From: an uncultured Alphaproteobacteria bacterium
Lineage (GTDB): Bacteria; Pseudomonadota; Alphaproteobacteria; Rhizobiales; Beijerinckiaceae
Direction: 5' to 3'
Assembly (NCBI GenBank): GCA_937988775.1
Contig: CALKHP010000060.1
Span: 1 to 64,000, forward strand
DNA: 64,000 nucleotides
The notes beneath the pieces were generated by a model. The model had not been told where the DNA came from and ran no database searches. It worked only from the letters and a program-made list of their open reading frames with translations. The position numbers and the translations under genes were made by a program. Each line of letters starts with the position of its first letter. Position 1 is the stretch's first letter. Positions 9,126-17,644 of this stretch are shown one piece after another.

Positions 9126-9492
9126 TGCGGCGGAAATCCAGCGAGACGCCGACGGCGCGCAGATTGGCCGGGATCGGCGGCGACAGCTTGCGCAGCGTCA
9201 GGCTCAAGGATTCGACCGGCGGGAAGGCGGCGAAGATCGCCTGCGCCACGCCGCGCGCCGCCGCCTCGAGCAGGTTGTGGCGCGTTTCGCTGAAGGTCCT
9301 GCTCGCAACCGCCACCACGGCGGCGTAATCGACGGTGTCCTCGAGCGCGTCGCTCACCGAGGCGGCGCTGAGATCGACGGTGAGCGCGAGGTCGAGCGTG
9401 AAGCGCTGGCCGAGGTTTTTCTCGCCGCCGAACAGGCCGTGATAGCCATAGATTTCAAGGCGTTCGATCAGGATAATGCTGCGGCGCGTCAC
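9118..9492 (-). CDS. folB: Dihydroneopterin aldolase
   Basis: FolB cleaves 7,8-dihydroneopterin to 6-hydroxymethyl-dihydropterin and glycolaldehyde, also epimerising the substrate. The 124-residue product begins with RRSIILIERLEIYGYHGLF, where YGYHG is the usual substrate-binding strand, and carries the expected ESLSLTLRKLSPPIP C-terminal strand. I chose the GTG at 9492 because its GTGA overlaps the folP stop by 4 bp; an ATG at 9516 would add eight residues inside folP. Gene order folP-folB-folK is a common folate cluster. Confidence 0.94.
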   Translation of the reverse strand: MTRRSIILIERLEIYGYHGLFGGEKNLGQRFTLDLALTVDLSAASVSDALEDTVDYAAVVAVASRTFSETRHNLLEAAARGVAQAIFAAFPPVESLSLTLRKLSPPIPANLRAVGVSLDFRRNG

Positions 9493-10334
9493 GGGGCGGC
9501 TCCAATCGCCGACCACACCTTGAGCGCGTCGACATGCGGGGGCACGTCGTGCACCCTGATGATGGCGGCGCCCTGCAGGGCGCCATAGAGATGGGCAGCG
9601 ACGCTGGCCGCGACGCGCTCGGCGGCGATCTTGCGGCCGGTCACCAGCCCGAGCGTCGATTTGCGCGAGGCGCCGAGCAGCACCGGGAAGCCGAGTTCCA
9701 CGAGCCGGTCGAGGCGGCGGATCAGCGTCAGGTTCTGCTCCGGCGTCTTGCCGAAGCCGATGCCGGGATCGATGACGATCTGCGTGCGCGCCACGCCGGC
9801 GGCCATCGCCAGCGCGGCCGAGGCTTCTAGGAAACGGCGCACCTCGTCGAGCATGTCGAGGCTGGCATCGATCGTGTCGCGATTATGCATCAGCACCATC
9901 GGCGCGCCGGCGCGTGCCGCGACGCCGGCGATCGCCGGATCGCGCCGGCACGCCCAGACATCGTTGACGATCTGCGCGCCGGCCTTCAGCGCGGCGTCGG
10001 CCACCTCGGCCTTGTAGGTATCGACCGAGATCGGCGCCGCGATGCGCCCGGCGAGCGGGCCGATCACCGGCATGATGCGGGCGAGTTCGTGGCCTGCGTC
10101 GAGGCGGCTATGGCCGGGCCTGGTCGATTCCCCGCCGACATCGACGATCGCCGCCCCTTCCGCCGCCAGCCGTTCGCCTTGCGCGATGGCAGCATTGGCT
10201 TCGGCGAACAGGCCGCCATCCGAAAACGAGTCGGGCGTCACGTTGACGATGCCCATGATCAGCGGGCTGTCGCCGAGGGCGATGTGCCGGCCGTCGGGCA
10301 GGGTCAGGGGAGGGTAGCTGGCAGGCTTCGACAT
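9489..10334 (-). CDS. folP: Dihydropteroate synthase
   Basis: FolP condenses 6-hydroxymethyl-dihydropterin pyrophosphate with p-aminobenzoate; it is the sulphonamide target. In 281 residues it has the signature MGIVNVTPDSFSDGGLF (about 27-43), the pterin-binding VDVGGESTRPG, the ISVDTYKAEVADAAL strand, VNDVWA, and the C-terminal RVHDV. It heads the folP-folB-folK operon; the roughly 400 bp upstream separates it from the divergent NRPS-like gene and should contain promoters for both. Confidence 0.97.
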   Translation of the reverse strand: MSKPASYPPLTLPDGRHIALGDSPLIMGIVNVTPDSFSDGGLFAEANAAIAQGERLAAEGAAIVDVGGESTRPGHSRLDAGHELARIMPVIGPLAGRIAAPISVDTYKAEVADAALKAGAQIVNDVWACRRDPAIAGVAARAGAPMVLMHNRDTIDASLDMLDEVRRFLEASAALAMAAGVARTQIVIDPGIGFGKTPEQNLTLIRRLDRLVELGFPVLLGASRKSTLGLVTGRKIAAERVAASVAAHLYGALQGAAIIRVHDVPPHVDALKVWSAIGAAP

Positions 10335-10738
10335 ACGGATAGAGCTTTATCCAGCCTCTGTTGTCCCCGAGGCGCGGGCGCATAGCGACCTGAAAGCCAC
10401 ATATACAAAGGGCCATATACACAGGCGAGGGCGCTCCCGCCATTGCGAAACGAGCATGCGACCGTCCTCGCGGGTGCAGCCGTCCCTGCCGTGGCGGGCG
10501 CGTCATTCATCGGCCGTTCAACCGGCGCGTTCTATCTGCGCGATGCGATGGGGCAACTGCGACCTCAGCACATGGTACCAGGCGCGGATCGGCCTTGAAC
10601 GGGCATGGCTTTTTGCTATGGAAAGCATTGCGTGGGCGAGGGGTTCGGCTGCCGGCGGAGGTACGGCCCGTTGGCGATCCGCCGGGCATGGCGCAGGACC
10701 AGCGTGGGCCACCATTGGCGGAACTGGCGACAACACAC
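10335..10738. promoter_or_regulatory. Divergent intergenic region between folP and the Pls-like gene
   Basis: About 400 bp without a supportable gene. It must carry the promoters for folP (minus) and the large NRPS-like gene (plus). Two direct CATATACA copies lie near 10400-10421. I could not identify a convincing -35/-10 pair or operator by eye. The frame of the plus gene is open back to 10595, so part of this region could be coding if an earlier start is used. Confidence 0.4.
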
Positions 10739-13700
10739 ATGAATAAGATCGTGGCCTGCGGGCCGAAGCCGATGGAAGCCCTCGAGCACGTCAAGGGCGC
10801 GGTGCTGCTCGGCGAAAGCCGTCCGGAGCTGATCCGCGACGAGCTGCTCGCCGAAATCTTCTCCGCGACGGTGCGTCGCAGCCCCGATGCGACCGCGATG
10901 GTCTGCGGGTCCGAGCGCCTGAGCTATGCCGCGGTCGAGCGCCGGGCGCTTTCGATCGCGCGCGGGCTGGTCTCGCGCGGCGTCGGCCCCGGCACGGTCG
11001 TCGGCCTGTGGCTGCCGCGCGGCACGGAACTGCTGATCGCGCAGATCGCCATCACCCTGACCGGCGCCGCCTGGCTGCCCTTCGATGCCGATACGCCGGT
11101 CGAGCGCATCGCCGTCTGCCTTGGCGATGCTGGGGCGAGGGGCCTGTTGACCGGCGAGGCCGGGCTCGCCAAGGCGGACGGCTCCGGCCTGACGCTGTGG
11201 ACCTCGGCGACGCTTGCCAGCGATGACGCGACGATTACGGTCGATGCGCGCGCCGCCGGCGCCGGCCCCCAGACGCCGGCCTACCTGATCTACACCTCCG
11301 GCTCGACCGGCGTGCCCAAGGGCATCGTCATCACGCAGGCCAATATCTGCCACTACCTGCGCTCCTCGAACGTGCTCTACGGCATGAATGCCGATGACGT
11401 GGTATTCCAGGGCGCCTCCGTCGCCTTCGACCTGTCGATGGAGGAAATCTGGGTGCCGTATCTCGTCGGCGCCACGCTGCATGTCGCCACGCCCGAGGTG
11501 ATGGCGGAAGCCGACAAGCTGCCGGACGTGCTGGCGGCGGCCGGCGTCACCGTCATCGACACCGTGCCGACCCTGCTCGCCATGATGACGCGCGACATCC
11601 CGAGCCTGCGCCTGATCATCCTCGGCGGCGAGGCCTGCCCGCCGGCGCTCGTCGCGCGCTGGGCCAGGGACGGCCGCAGGCTCTACAACAGCTACGGCCC
11701 GACCGAGGCGACGGTCGTCGCCACCATGGCCGAACTGAAGCCGGGCATGCCCGTCACCATTGGCGGGCCGATCCCGAACTACACCTGTTACGTGGTGGAC
11801 GAGGCGCTCAACCTGCTGCCGCCCGGCGTCGAGGGCGAGTTGCTGATCGGCGGGCCGGGCGTCGCGCAAGGCTACCTGAAACGGCCCGAACTGACGGCGG
11901 AGAAATTCATCGCCAACCCGTTCGGCGCCGAGGCCGGCGATGCCAGGCTGTACCGGTCGGGCGACGCGGTCAGCCTCGATGCGGCCGGCGGCATCGCCTT
12001 CCATGGCCGCATCGACGACCAGGTCAAGATTCGCGGTTTTCGCGTCGAGTTGGGTGAGATCGAAGCCAAGCTCGCCGATGAGCCGCAGGTCGCCCATGCC
12101 GCCGTCGTGGTGCGCAACGATCACGGCATCGACCAGCTCGTCGCCTTCCTCGTGGCGGAGGAGGGCGCGACCCTCGATACCGCCGCGCTGCGCGGCGCGC
12201 TGCGCCAGCGCCTGCCGGCCTATATGGTGCCGACGCGCTTCGAGAGCGTCAGCGCACTGCCGCGCCTGACCTCGGGCAAGGTCGATCGCAAGGCGCTGAA
12301 AGCGCGCGAACTCACCTCCATGGCCGATGCCGCCGTGCAGGAAGAGCCGGCGAACGAGACCGAGGCCGTGCTGCTCACGGCCGCCCAGCGCGTCTTCCCC
12401 GGCCAGGCCGTGCCGTTCGAGGCCGACTTCTTCACCGATATGGGCGGCCATTCGCTGATCGCGGCGCAGTTCATCTCGGCGGTGCGCGAGACGCCCGCGC
12501 TCGCGGCGGTGACGCTGCAGGATATCTACCAGCTGCGCACCCTGCGTGGCATCGCCGCGACCCTCGACCAGCGCCACGAAATGGCGGGAGGGGCGGCCCC
12601 GGTCGATCTCACCTTCACGCCGCCGCCGTTCTACCGGCGCTTCCTGTGCGGCCTGGCCCAGTTGCTGGTGCTGCCGGTCATCCTGTCGATCGCGACGATG
12701 CAATGGCTCGGCGTGTTCATCAGCTACATGCTGCTGACGGGCGAGAATGCCGGCTTCTTCAAGGAGGCCATCTACCTGATGGCGCTGTATGCGCTGATCA
12801 ATTTCGGCACCATCGCCCTGTGCTTCGCCACCAAATGGCTGGTGCTCGGCCGCGCCAAGCCGGGCCGCTACCCGCTCTGGGGCGTGTATCACTTCCGCAT
12901 CTGGGTCGTGCAGCGCCTGATGACGCTGACCCACATCAAGTGGTTCCAGGCCTCGCCCCTGATGCGCATCTACCTGCGCATACTCGGCGCCAGGATCGGC
13001 AAGGACGCCATCATTTCGGAGGTCGATATCGGCATTGCCGATCTGATCACTATCGGCGACGGCGCCTGCATCGGCGGCAAGGTCAACTTCGCCAATGTCG
13101 TGGTCGTCGGCAACGAGCTGATCGTCGGTGAAATCCATATCGGGGCTGACGCCTATATCGGCTCGTCTTGCGTGCTCGAATACGGCACCCGCGTCGAGGA
13201 TGGCGGCGAACTCGCCGACCTGACCTCGCTCGCCGCCGGGACCGTGGTAGGCCGTTACGAGAAATGGGACGGCTCGCCGGGCAAGAAGATCGGCGAGGTC
13301 AATGTTTCGGCTTTGCCAGAGCCTGCGACCGCCTCGCCCGGCCGGCGTCGGCTGCACAACCTGTGCTACCTGCTGGCGCTCGCCATCATCCCGCCGCTCG
13401 GCCTGTTGCCGATCTTCCCGGCCTTCCGCCTGTTCGACAAGATGGAACTGTCGCTCGAGAGCGTGTTCACCTCGAACGCCTCCTATGTCGGCGGCATTTT
13501 CGCCATCGCCTGGCCTGCCTCCTTCGCCATGGTGATCTTCACCATCATGCTGATCGCGGCGGTGCGCTGGATGCTGCTGCCGGGCCGCGTGCGCGAGGGG
13601 CGCTATTCGATCCATAGCTGGTTCTACCTGCGCAAATGGATGCTGGCGCTGACCACGGAAGTCACGCTGGAGACGCTGTCCTCGCTGTTCGCCACCGTCT

Positions 13701-14824
13701 ACATGCGCGGCTGGTACCGGCTGATGGGCGCCAGGATCGGCAAGGGCTCGGAAATCTCCACCAACCTGTCGGGCCGCTATGATCTGATCGAGATCGGCGA
13801 CAAGAATTTCATCGCCGACGAGGTGGTGATGGGCGACGAGGATATCCGGCGCGGCTGGATGGACCTGCTGCCGGTCAGGACCGGCGACCGGGTCTTCGTC
13901 GGCAACGACGCCGTCGTGGCGCCGGGCACCACCATCGCGGAGGGCGCGCTGATCGGCGTCAAGTCCAAGCCGCCGGCGACGCTGAGCGTCGCCGAGAACG
14001 AGACCTGGTTCGGCTCGCCGCCGATCAAGCTGCCGACGCGCCAGCGCGTCGATCTCGGCAAGAACTGGACCTACGAGCCCTCGCTCGCCAAGAAGCTGAT
14101 GCGCGCCGGTTTCGAGGCGCTGCATATCTCGCTGCCGACGGCGCTGTTCATCACGCTCGGCTCGATCGCCATCGAGCAGTTCATCGGCGAGCCGCTGCTT
14201 TCGGGCGACTGGCTCCGCGCCACGGCGATGTTCGTCGCCACCAGCGTCGGCATCTGCGCCATCATGGCCGTGGTCGTGCTGATGATCAAATGGCTGATGA
14301 TGGGGCGCTACAAGCCGCAGATGCGGCCGATGTGGTCGTTCTGGGCCATGAAGACCGAGATGGTCGCGGTGATGTACTGGGGCCTTGCCGGCCGCGTGTT
14401 CAATGACCACCTGCGCGGCACGCCGTTCCTGCCGATGATGCTGCGCCTCTATGGCGCCAAGATCGGCAAGGGCGTCTATATGGATATGACCGACATCACC
14501 GAGTTCGACTGCGTCACGGTCGGCGATTTCGCGGCGCTGAATTCGCTGTGCTGCCTTCAGACCCACCTCTATGAGGACCGCGTCATGAAGATCGGCCGCA
14601 TCGAGGTCGGGCGCGGCGTCGTGGTCGGCGCCGGCGCGACCGTGCTCTACGACACCAAGGTCGGCGATTTCGCCAGGCTCGGGCCGCTGACGCTGGTGAT
14701 GAAGGGCGAGCATATTCCGCCGAACTCGACCTGGGGTGGCTCGCCGGCCGAGCCGGTGGTGGTGCATCGCGCACCCGCCGCCGTCACGGACACCGTGCCC
14801 GTGCCGGAGAAGATCGCCGCCTGA
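10739..14824 (+). CDS. Pls/PosA-family membrane non-ribosomal peptide synthetase
   Basis: A 1361-residue protein with an adenylation domain (about 20-520: YTSGSTGVPKG, YGPTEAT, GRIDDQVKIRGFRVELGE, LTSGKVDRKAL), a carrier domain with the phosphopantetheine serine in MGGHSLIAAQ (Ser about 571), and a C-terminal half in which three pairs of TM helices (about 634-700, 874-945, 1124-1187) alternate with three hexapeptide-repeat beta-helix domains. There is no condensation or thioesterase domain. This is the architecture of epsilon-poly-L-lysine synthetase (Pls), whose tandem C domains link the monomers. A by-eye specificity code of D-L-E-D-I-G-S-V-V-K suggests a basic amino acid. The start is uncertain: ATG 10739 or 10772, with the frame open from 10595. 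Confidence 0.88.
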   Translation: MNKIVACGPKPMEALEHVKGAVLLGESRPELIRDELLAEIFSATVRRSPDATAMVCGSERLSYAAVERRALSIARGLVSRGVGPGTVVGLWLPRGTELLIAQIAITLTGAAWLPFDADTPVERIAVCLGDAGARGLLTGEAGLAKADGSGLTLWTSATLASDDATITVDARAAGAGPQTPAYLIYTSGSTGVPKGIVITQANICHYLRSSNVLYGMNADDVVFQGASVAFDLSMEEIWVPYLVGATLHVATPEVMAEADKLPDVLAAAGVTVIDTVPTLLAMMTRDIPSLRLIILGGEACPPALVARWARDGRRLYNSYGPTEATVVATMAELKPGMPVTIGGPIPNYTCYVVDEALNLLPPGVEGELLIGGPGVAQGYLKRPELTAEKFIANPFGAEAGDARLYRSGDAVSLDAAGGIAFHGRIDDQVKIRGFRVELGEIEAKLADEPQVAHAAVVVRNDHGIDQLVAFLVAEEGATLDTAALRGALRQRLPAYMVPTRFESVSALPRLTSGKVDRKALKARELTSMADAAVQEEPANETEAVLLTAAQRVFPGQAVPFEADFFTDMGGHSLIAAQFISAVRETPALAAVTLQDIYQLRTLRGIAATLDQRHEMAGGAAPVDLTFTPPPFYRRFLCGLAQLLVLPVILSIATMQWLGVFISYMLLTGENAGFFKEAIYLMALYALINFGTIALCFATKWLVLGRAKPGRYPLWGVYHFRIWVVQRLMTLTHIKWFQASPLMRIYLRILGARIGKDAIISEVDIGIADLITIGDGACIGGKVNFANVVVVGNELIVGEIHIGADAYIGSSCVLEYGTRVEDGGELADLTSLAAGTVVGRYEKWDGSPGKKIGEVNVSALPEPATASPGRRRLHNLCYLLALAIIPPLGLLPIFPAFRLFDKMELSLESVFTSNASYVGGIFAIAWPASFAMVIFTIMLIAAVRWMLLPGRVREGRYSIHSWFYLRKWMLALTTEVTLETLSSLFATVYMRGWYRLMGARIGKGSEISTNLSGRYDLIEIGDKNFIADEVVMGDEDIRRGWMDLLPVRTGDRVFVGNDAVVAPGTTIAEGALIGVKSKPPATLSVAENETWFGSPPIKLPTRQRVDLGKNWTYEPSLAKKLMRAGFEALHISLPTALFITLGSIAIEQFIGEPLLSGDWLRATAMFVATSVGICAIMAVVVLMIKWLMMGRYKPQMRPMWSFWAMKTEMVAVMYWGLAGRVFNDHLRGTPFLPMMLRLYGAKIGKGVYMDMTDITEFDCVTVGDFAALNSLCCLQTHLYEDRVMKIGRIEVGRGVVVGAGATVLYDTKVGDFARLGPLTLVMKGEHIPPNSTWGGSPAEPVVVHRAPAAVTDTVPVPEKIAA

Positions 14825-14884
14825 ATCGGCTTTACCGGCGCGCTGTCCGGTCTATGGTTCGATCCGACAACGGGAGGACAGTCC

Positions 14885-15295
14885 ATGGCCACCATCACGC
14901 CGGCCAATGCCGTGATCACCAAGCGCGCGCCGGCCGAGTATTTCACCGGCACCGTCTGGCAGGAGCCGATCGCGGTGGCGCCGGAGCCGGCCCGCCTGCG
15001 TGCGACGCACGTGTCGTTCGAGCCGGGCGCGCGCACGGCGTGGCACGTTCACCCGCTCGGGCAGACGCTCTATGTCCTTTCCGGCATCGGCCGTTTCCAG
15101 ACGCTCGGCGAACCGGTACGCGAAATCCGCGCCGGCGACACGGTGTGGATCCCGCCGGGCGAGAAGCACTGGCACGGCGCGGCGCCGGGCCACGCCATGT
15201 GCCATATCGCCATGCAGGAGGCCAAGGACGGCTCGCATATCACCTGGATGGAACAGGTCAGCGATGCCGATTACGCGGCCAGCCCGGCCGGTTGA
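14885..15295 (+). CDS. Cupin protein, (R)-mandelonitrile-lyase-like
   Basis: A single-domain cupin of 136 residues. The metal-binding set is H-x-H-x3-Q in AWHVHPLGQTLYVLSG plus a distal His in GEKHWHG, which is the pattern I recall for the bacterial manganese-cupin hydroxynitrile lyases and related dioxygenase-like cupins. The barrel strands GDTVWIPPGEKHW and MCHIAMQ are well conserved. GGGAGGA at about 14873-14879 supports the start. It follows the NRPS-like gene by 60 bp on the same strand, but no functional link is evident. Lyase activity is an analogy; a generic metal cupin is equally possible. Confidence 0.85.
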   Translation: MATITPANAVITKRAPAEYFTGTVWQEPIAVAPEPARLRATHVSFEPGARTAWHVHPLGQTLYVLSGIGRFQTLGEPVREIRAGDTVWIPPGEKHWHGAAPGHAMCHIAMQEAKDGSHITWMEQVSDADYAASPAG

Positions 15296-15310
15296 AGACC
15301 CATCGAGCGC

Positions 15311-15421
15311 CCTTCTCCCGCATGCGGGAGAAGGTGTCTGCGCAGCAGACGGATGAGGGGTGATGGCGCGCCGTTTTCCCTCATCCCCCTGCCGGGACCT
15401 TCTCCCGCATGCGGGAGAAGG
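15311..15421. repeat. Family A composite repeat, inverted pair
   Basis: A forward family A unit (15311-15360: hairpin, GTCTGC-GCA-GCAGAC dyad, GGATGAGGG tail) is followed by the spacer GATGGCGCGCCGTTTTC and an inverted partner (about 15378-15421: CCTCATCCCCCTGCCGGGA then the same TTCTCCCGC hairpin). The identical arrangement with nearly the same spacer is at 30583-30693, so the 111-bp composite is the mobile or copied unit. Confidence 0.88.
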
Positions 15422-15685
15422 GGGCTTTGTTGATCGCGGCGCCTGAACCGTTCGCAAACAGGCACTTGGGCCCCTGCGCCTGAATCAAGCTGGCAGCCGC
15501 GCTTGCCCCCTGCATCGGCTGAATCAAACTCTGCGCCGGCCGCGGCAAGCCACGGATTCGATTCGTTCTTTGCCAGCCGCGCCCGGGCCTGAGAAAAACT
15601 TCGCCACGCGGGCCGGAAAGCGCGCGCCCGCACTGGACGCTGGGGCGTCGGCCATGTGACATGCTCCTATCCCGGAAGGAGACCG
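15422..15685. other. Gene-free stretch upstream of the antiporter gene
   Basis: About 260 bp with no supportable gene, hairpin repeat or clear operator. It presumably includes the antiporter promoter; only its ribosome-binding site (GGAAGGAG at 15674-15681) can be pointed to. Confidence 0.4.
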
Positions 15686-17530
15686 ATGCCCCACCAATCG
15701 ACGCTGATCCTGATCATCGTGGCGGGCATCAGCCTGGCTTTCGTGTTCGGTGCGCTGGCGAACCGGCTCAAGCTGTCGCCGCTGGTCGGCTACCTGCTGG
15801 CGGGCGTGATGATGGGCCCGTTCACGCCGGGCTATGTCGCCGACCAGGCGCTGGCAATGCAGCTTGCCGAGATCGGCGTCATCCTGCTGATGTTCGGCGT
15901 CGGCCTGCATTTCTCGCTGAGCGATCTTCTCTCGGTGCGCGCGATCGCCATTCCGGGCACGGTGGCGCAACTGCTCGTGATCCCGCTGCTCGGCGCGGGC
16001 GTCGGCTGGCTCGCCGGCTGGCCGCTCGGCGGCGGCGTGGTGTTCGGCCTGGCTTTGTCGGTCGCCAGTACCGTGGTGGTGCTGCGCACCTTGCAGGAGC
16101 GCCGCCTGATCGAGACCGAGCGCGGCCGCATCGCGATCGGCTGGCTCATCGTGCAGGATCTCGCCATGGTGCTGGCGCTGGTGCTGCTGCCGGCCTTTTC
16201 CGGCGTGCTCGGCGGCGACGAGGCGGGCACCGGCACCGGTCACGGCGGCGGGCTCGTCGCCCTGTTCGAGCCGCGCACCGTATGGCAGGCGCTCGGTTTC
16301 ACCATCGCCAAGGTCGCGGTCTATGTCGCGATCATGCTGATGGTCGGCCGGCGCGTGATCCCGTGGGTGCTGCATTACATCGCCCATACCGGCTCGCGCG
16401 AACTGTTCCGCCTCGCGGTGCTGGCGATCGCGCTCGGCGTTGCCTACGGCTCGGCGGCGCTGTTCGGCGTGTCCTTCGCGCTCGGCGCCTTCTTCGCCGG
16501 CATGATCCTCGCCGAATCGACGCTCAGCCAGCAGGCGGCGAACGAGACGCTGCCGCTGCGCGATGCCTTCGCCGTGCTGTTCTTCGTCTCGATCGGCATG
16601 CTGTGCAATCCGGCCGTGCTGCTCGTCCACCCGTTCCTGACGCTGGCGGCCTTCGTGATCATCGTCGCCGGCAACAGCATCGTCGCCTTCGGCGTCGTGC
16701 GCCTGTTCGGCTATCCGTACCGCATCGCCTTCGCGGTCGGCGCCTGCCTGGCGCAGATCGGCGAGTTCTCCTTCATTCTCGCCACGCTCGGCGTCGATCT
16801 CAAGCTGATGCCCGAGGCCGGGCGTGACATCATCCTGGTCGGCGCGCTGCTGTCGATCATCGTCAATCCGCTGATCTTCCTGGTGATCGACCGGCTCGGG
16901 CCGTGGATCAAGGCGGAGGACGAGCGTGCCGGGCTTGGCGTCACGGTGTCGGTGCTCCATCCGGGCGCACCGGTTGCTCAGGGCAACGCGCCTGCTGCGG
17001 GCAAACCGGCCGAACCCGAACCCGAGGCGGATGCCGCACTGCCGCCGACGAGCCTTGCCAACCATGCCGTGCTGATCGGCTATGGCCGCGTCGGCAGCCG
17101 CGTCGGCGAGGACCTGATCGCCAAGGGCCAGGCGCTGCTCGTCGTCGAGGAGCGCCGCCTCGTCGTCGAGAGCCTCAGGGCGCGCGGCATCGAGGCCATT
17201 CTCGGCAATGCGGCGCAGGAGGGCATGCTGGAGGCGGCCAATATCGCCGGCGCGCGCTGGCTGATCAGCGCCATCCCGAACCCGTTCGAGAGCGCCAATC
17301 TCGTCGAGCACGGGCGCATCGCCAATCCCGGCCTGCATATCATCGCGCGCGCCCATTCCGACGACGAGGTCGCCTATCTCAAGAAATACGGCGCCGACCT
17401 GATCATCGTCGGCGAGGTCGAGATCGCGCGCGGCATGACCGCCCGCATCGGCCGCGATATCGCCGCCGACGAAGCCAGGAAGGCCGCGCCCGACCCGCGC
17501 GAAACGCCGCCGGCCTCCGCCAGCGCCTGA
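15686..17530 (+). CDS. YbaL/Kef-type monovalent cation:proton antiporter
   Basis: A 614-residue inner-membrane transporter. About 400 residues of CPA2-type membrane domain come first (LSPLVGYLLAGVMMGPFTPG, GLALSVASTVVVLRTLQE, then the characteristic FALGAFFAGMILAES), followed by a cytosolic RCK/TrkA-N domain from about residue 455 with the dinucleotide motif HAVLIGYGRVGSRVGEDL. This is the layout of glutathione- or nucleotide-gated KefB/KefC/YbaL systems that release K+ and acidify the cytosol under electrophile stress. GGAAGGAG 5 nt before ATG 15686 decides the start. No KefG/KefF partner is adjacent. Confidence 0.93.
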   Translation: MPHQSTLILIIVAGISLAFVFGALANRLKLSPLVGYLLAGVMMGPFTPGYVADQALAMQLAEIGVILLMFGVGLHFSLSDLLSVRAIAIPGTVAQLLVIPLLGAGVGWLAGWPLGGGVVFGLALSVASTVVVLRTLQERRLIETERGRIAIGWLIVQDLAMVLALVLLPAFSGVLGGDEAGTGTGHGGGLVALFEPRTVWQALGFTIAKVAVYVAIMLMVGRRVIPWVLHYIAHTGSRELFRLAVLAIALGVAYGSAALFGVSFALGAFFAGMILAESTLSQQAANETLPLRDAFAVLFFVSIGMLCNPAVLLVHPFLTLAAFVIIVAGNSIVAFGVVRLFGYPYRIAFAVGACLAQIGEFSFILATLGVDLKLMPEAGRDIILVGALLSIIVNPLIFLVIDRLGPWIKAEDERAGLGVTVSVLHPGAPVAQGNAPAAGKPAEPEPEADAALPPTSLANHAVLIGYGRVGSRVGEDLIAKGQALLVVEERRLVVESLRARGIEAILGNAAQEGMLEAANIAGARWLISAIPNPFESANLVEHGRIANPGLHIIARAHSDDEVAYLKKYGADLIIVGEVEIARGMTARIGRDIAADEARKAAPDPRETPPASASA

Positions 17531-17644
17531 GCTTGACGGGCCGCCGCCGGCCCCGCTTGTTGCGGCGCGATGCCACATATTGTACTCGCTACACCTTCGA
17601 CAATTTCGACGTCCGTGATGGGACGTGACACCGAGGTATTGCCT

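Noticed and set aside
10616..14767. A minus-strand open frame of about 1380 codons opposite the Pls-like gene
   Set aside because: Its product is rich in His, Arg, Asp and Gln with no domain motif. Long antisense frames are expected in high-GC DNA, and the plus-strand frame has complete NRPS motifs.
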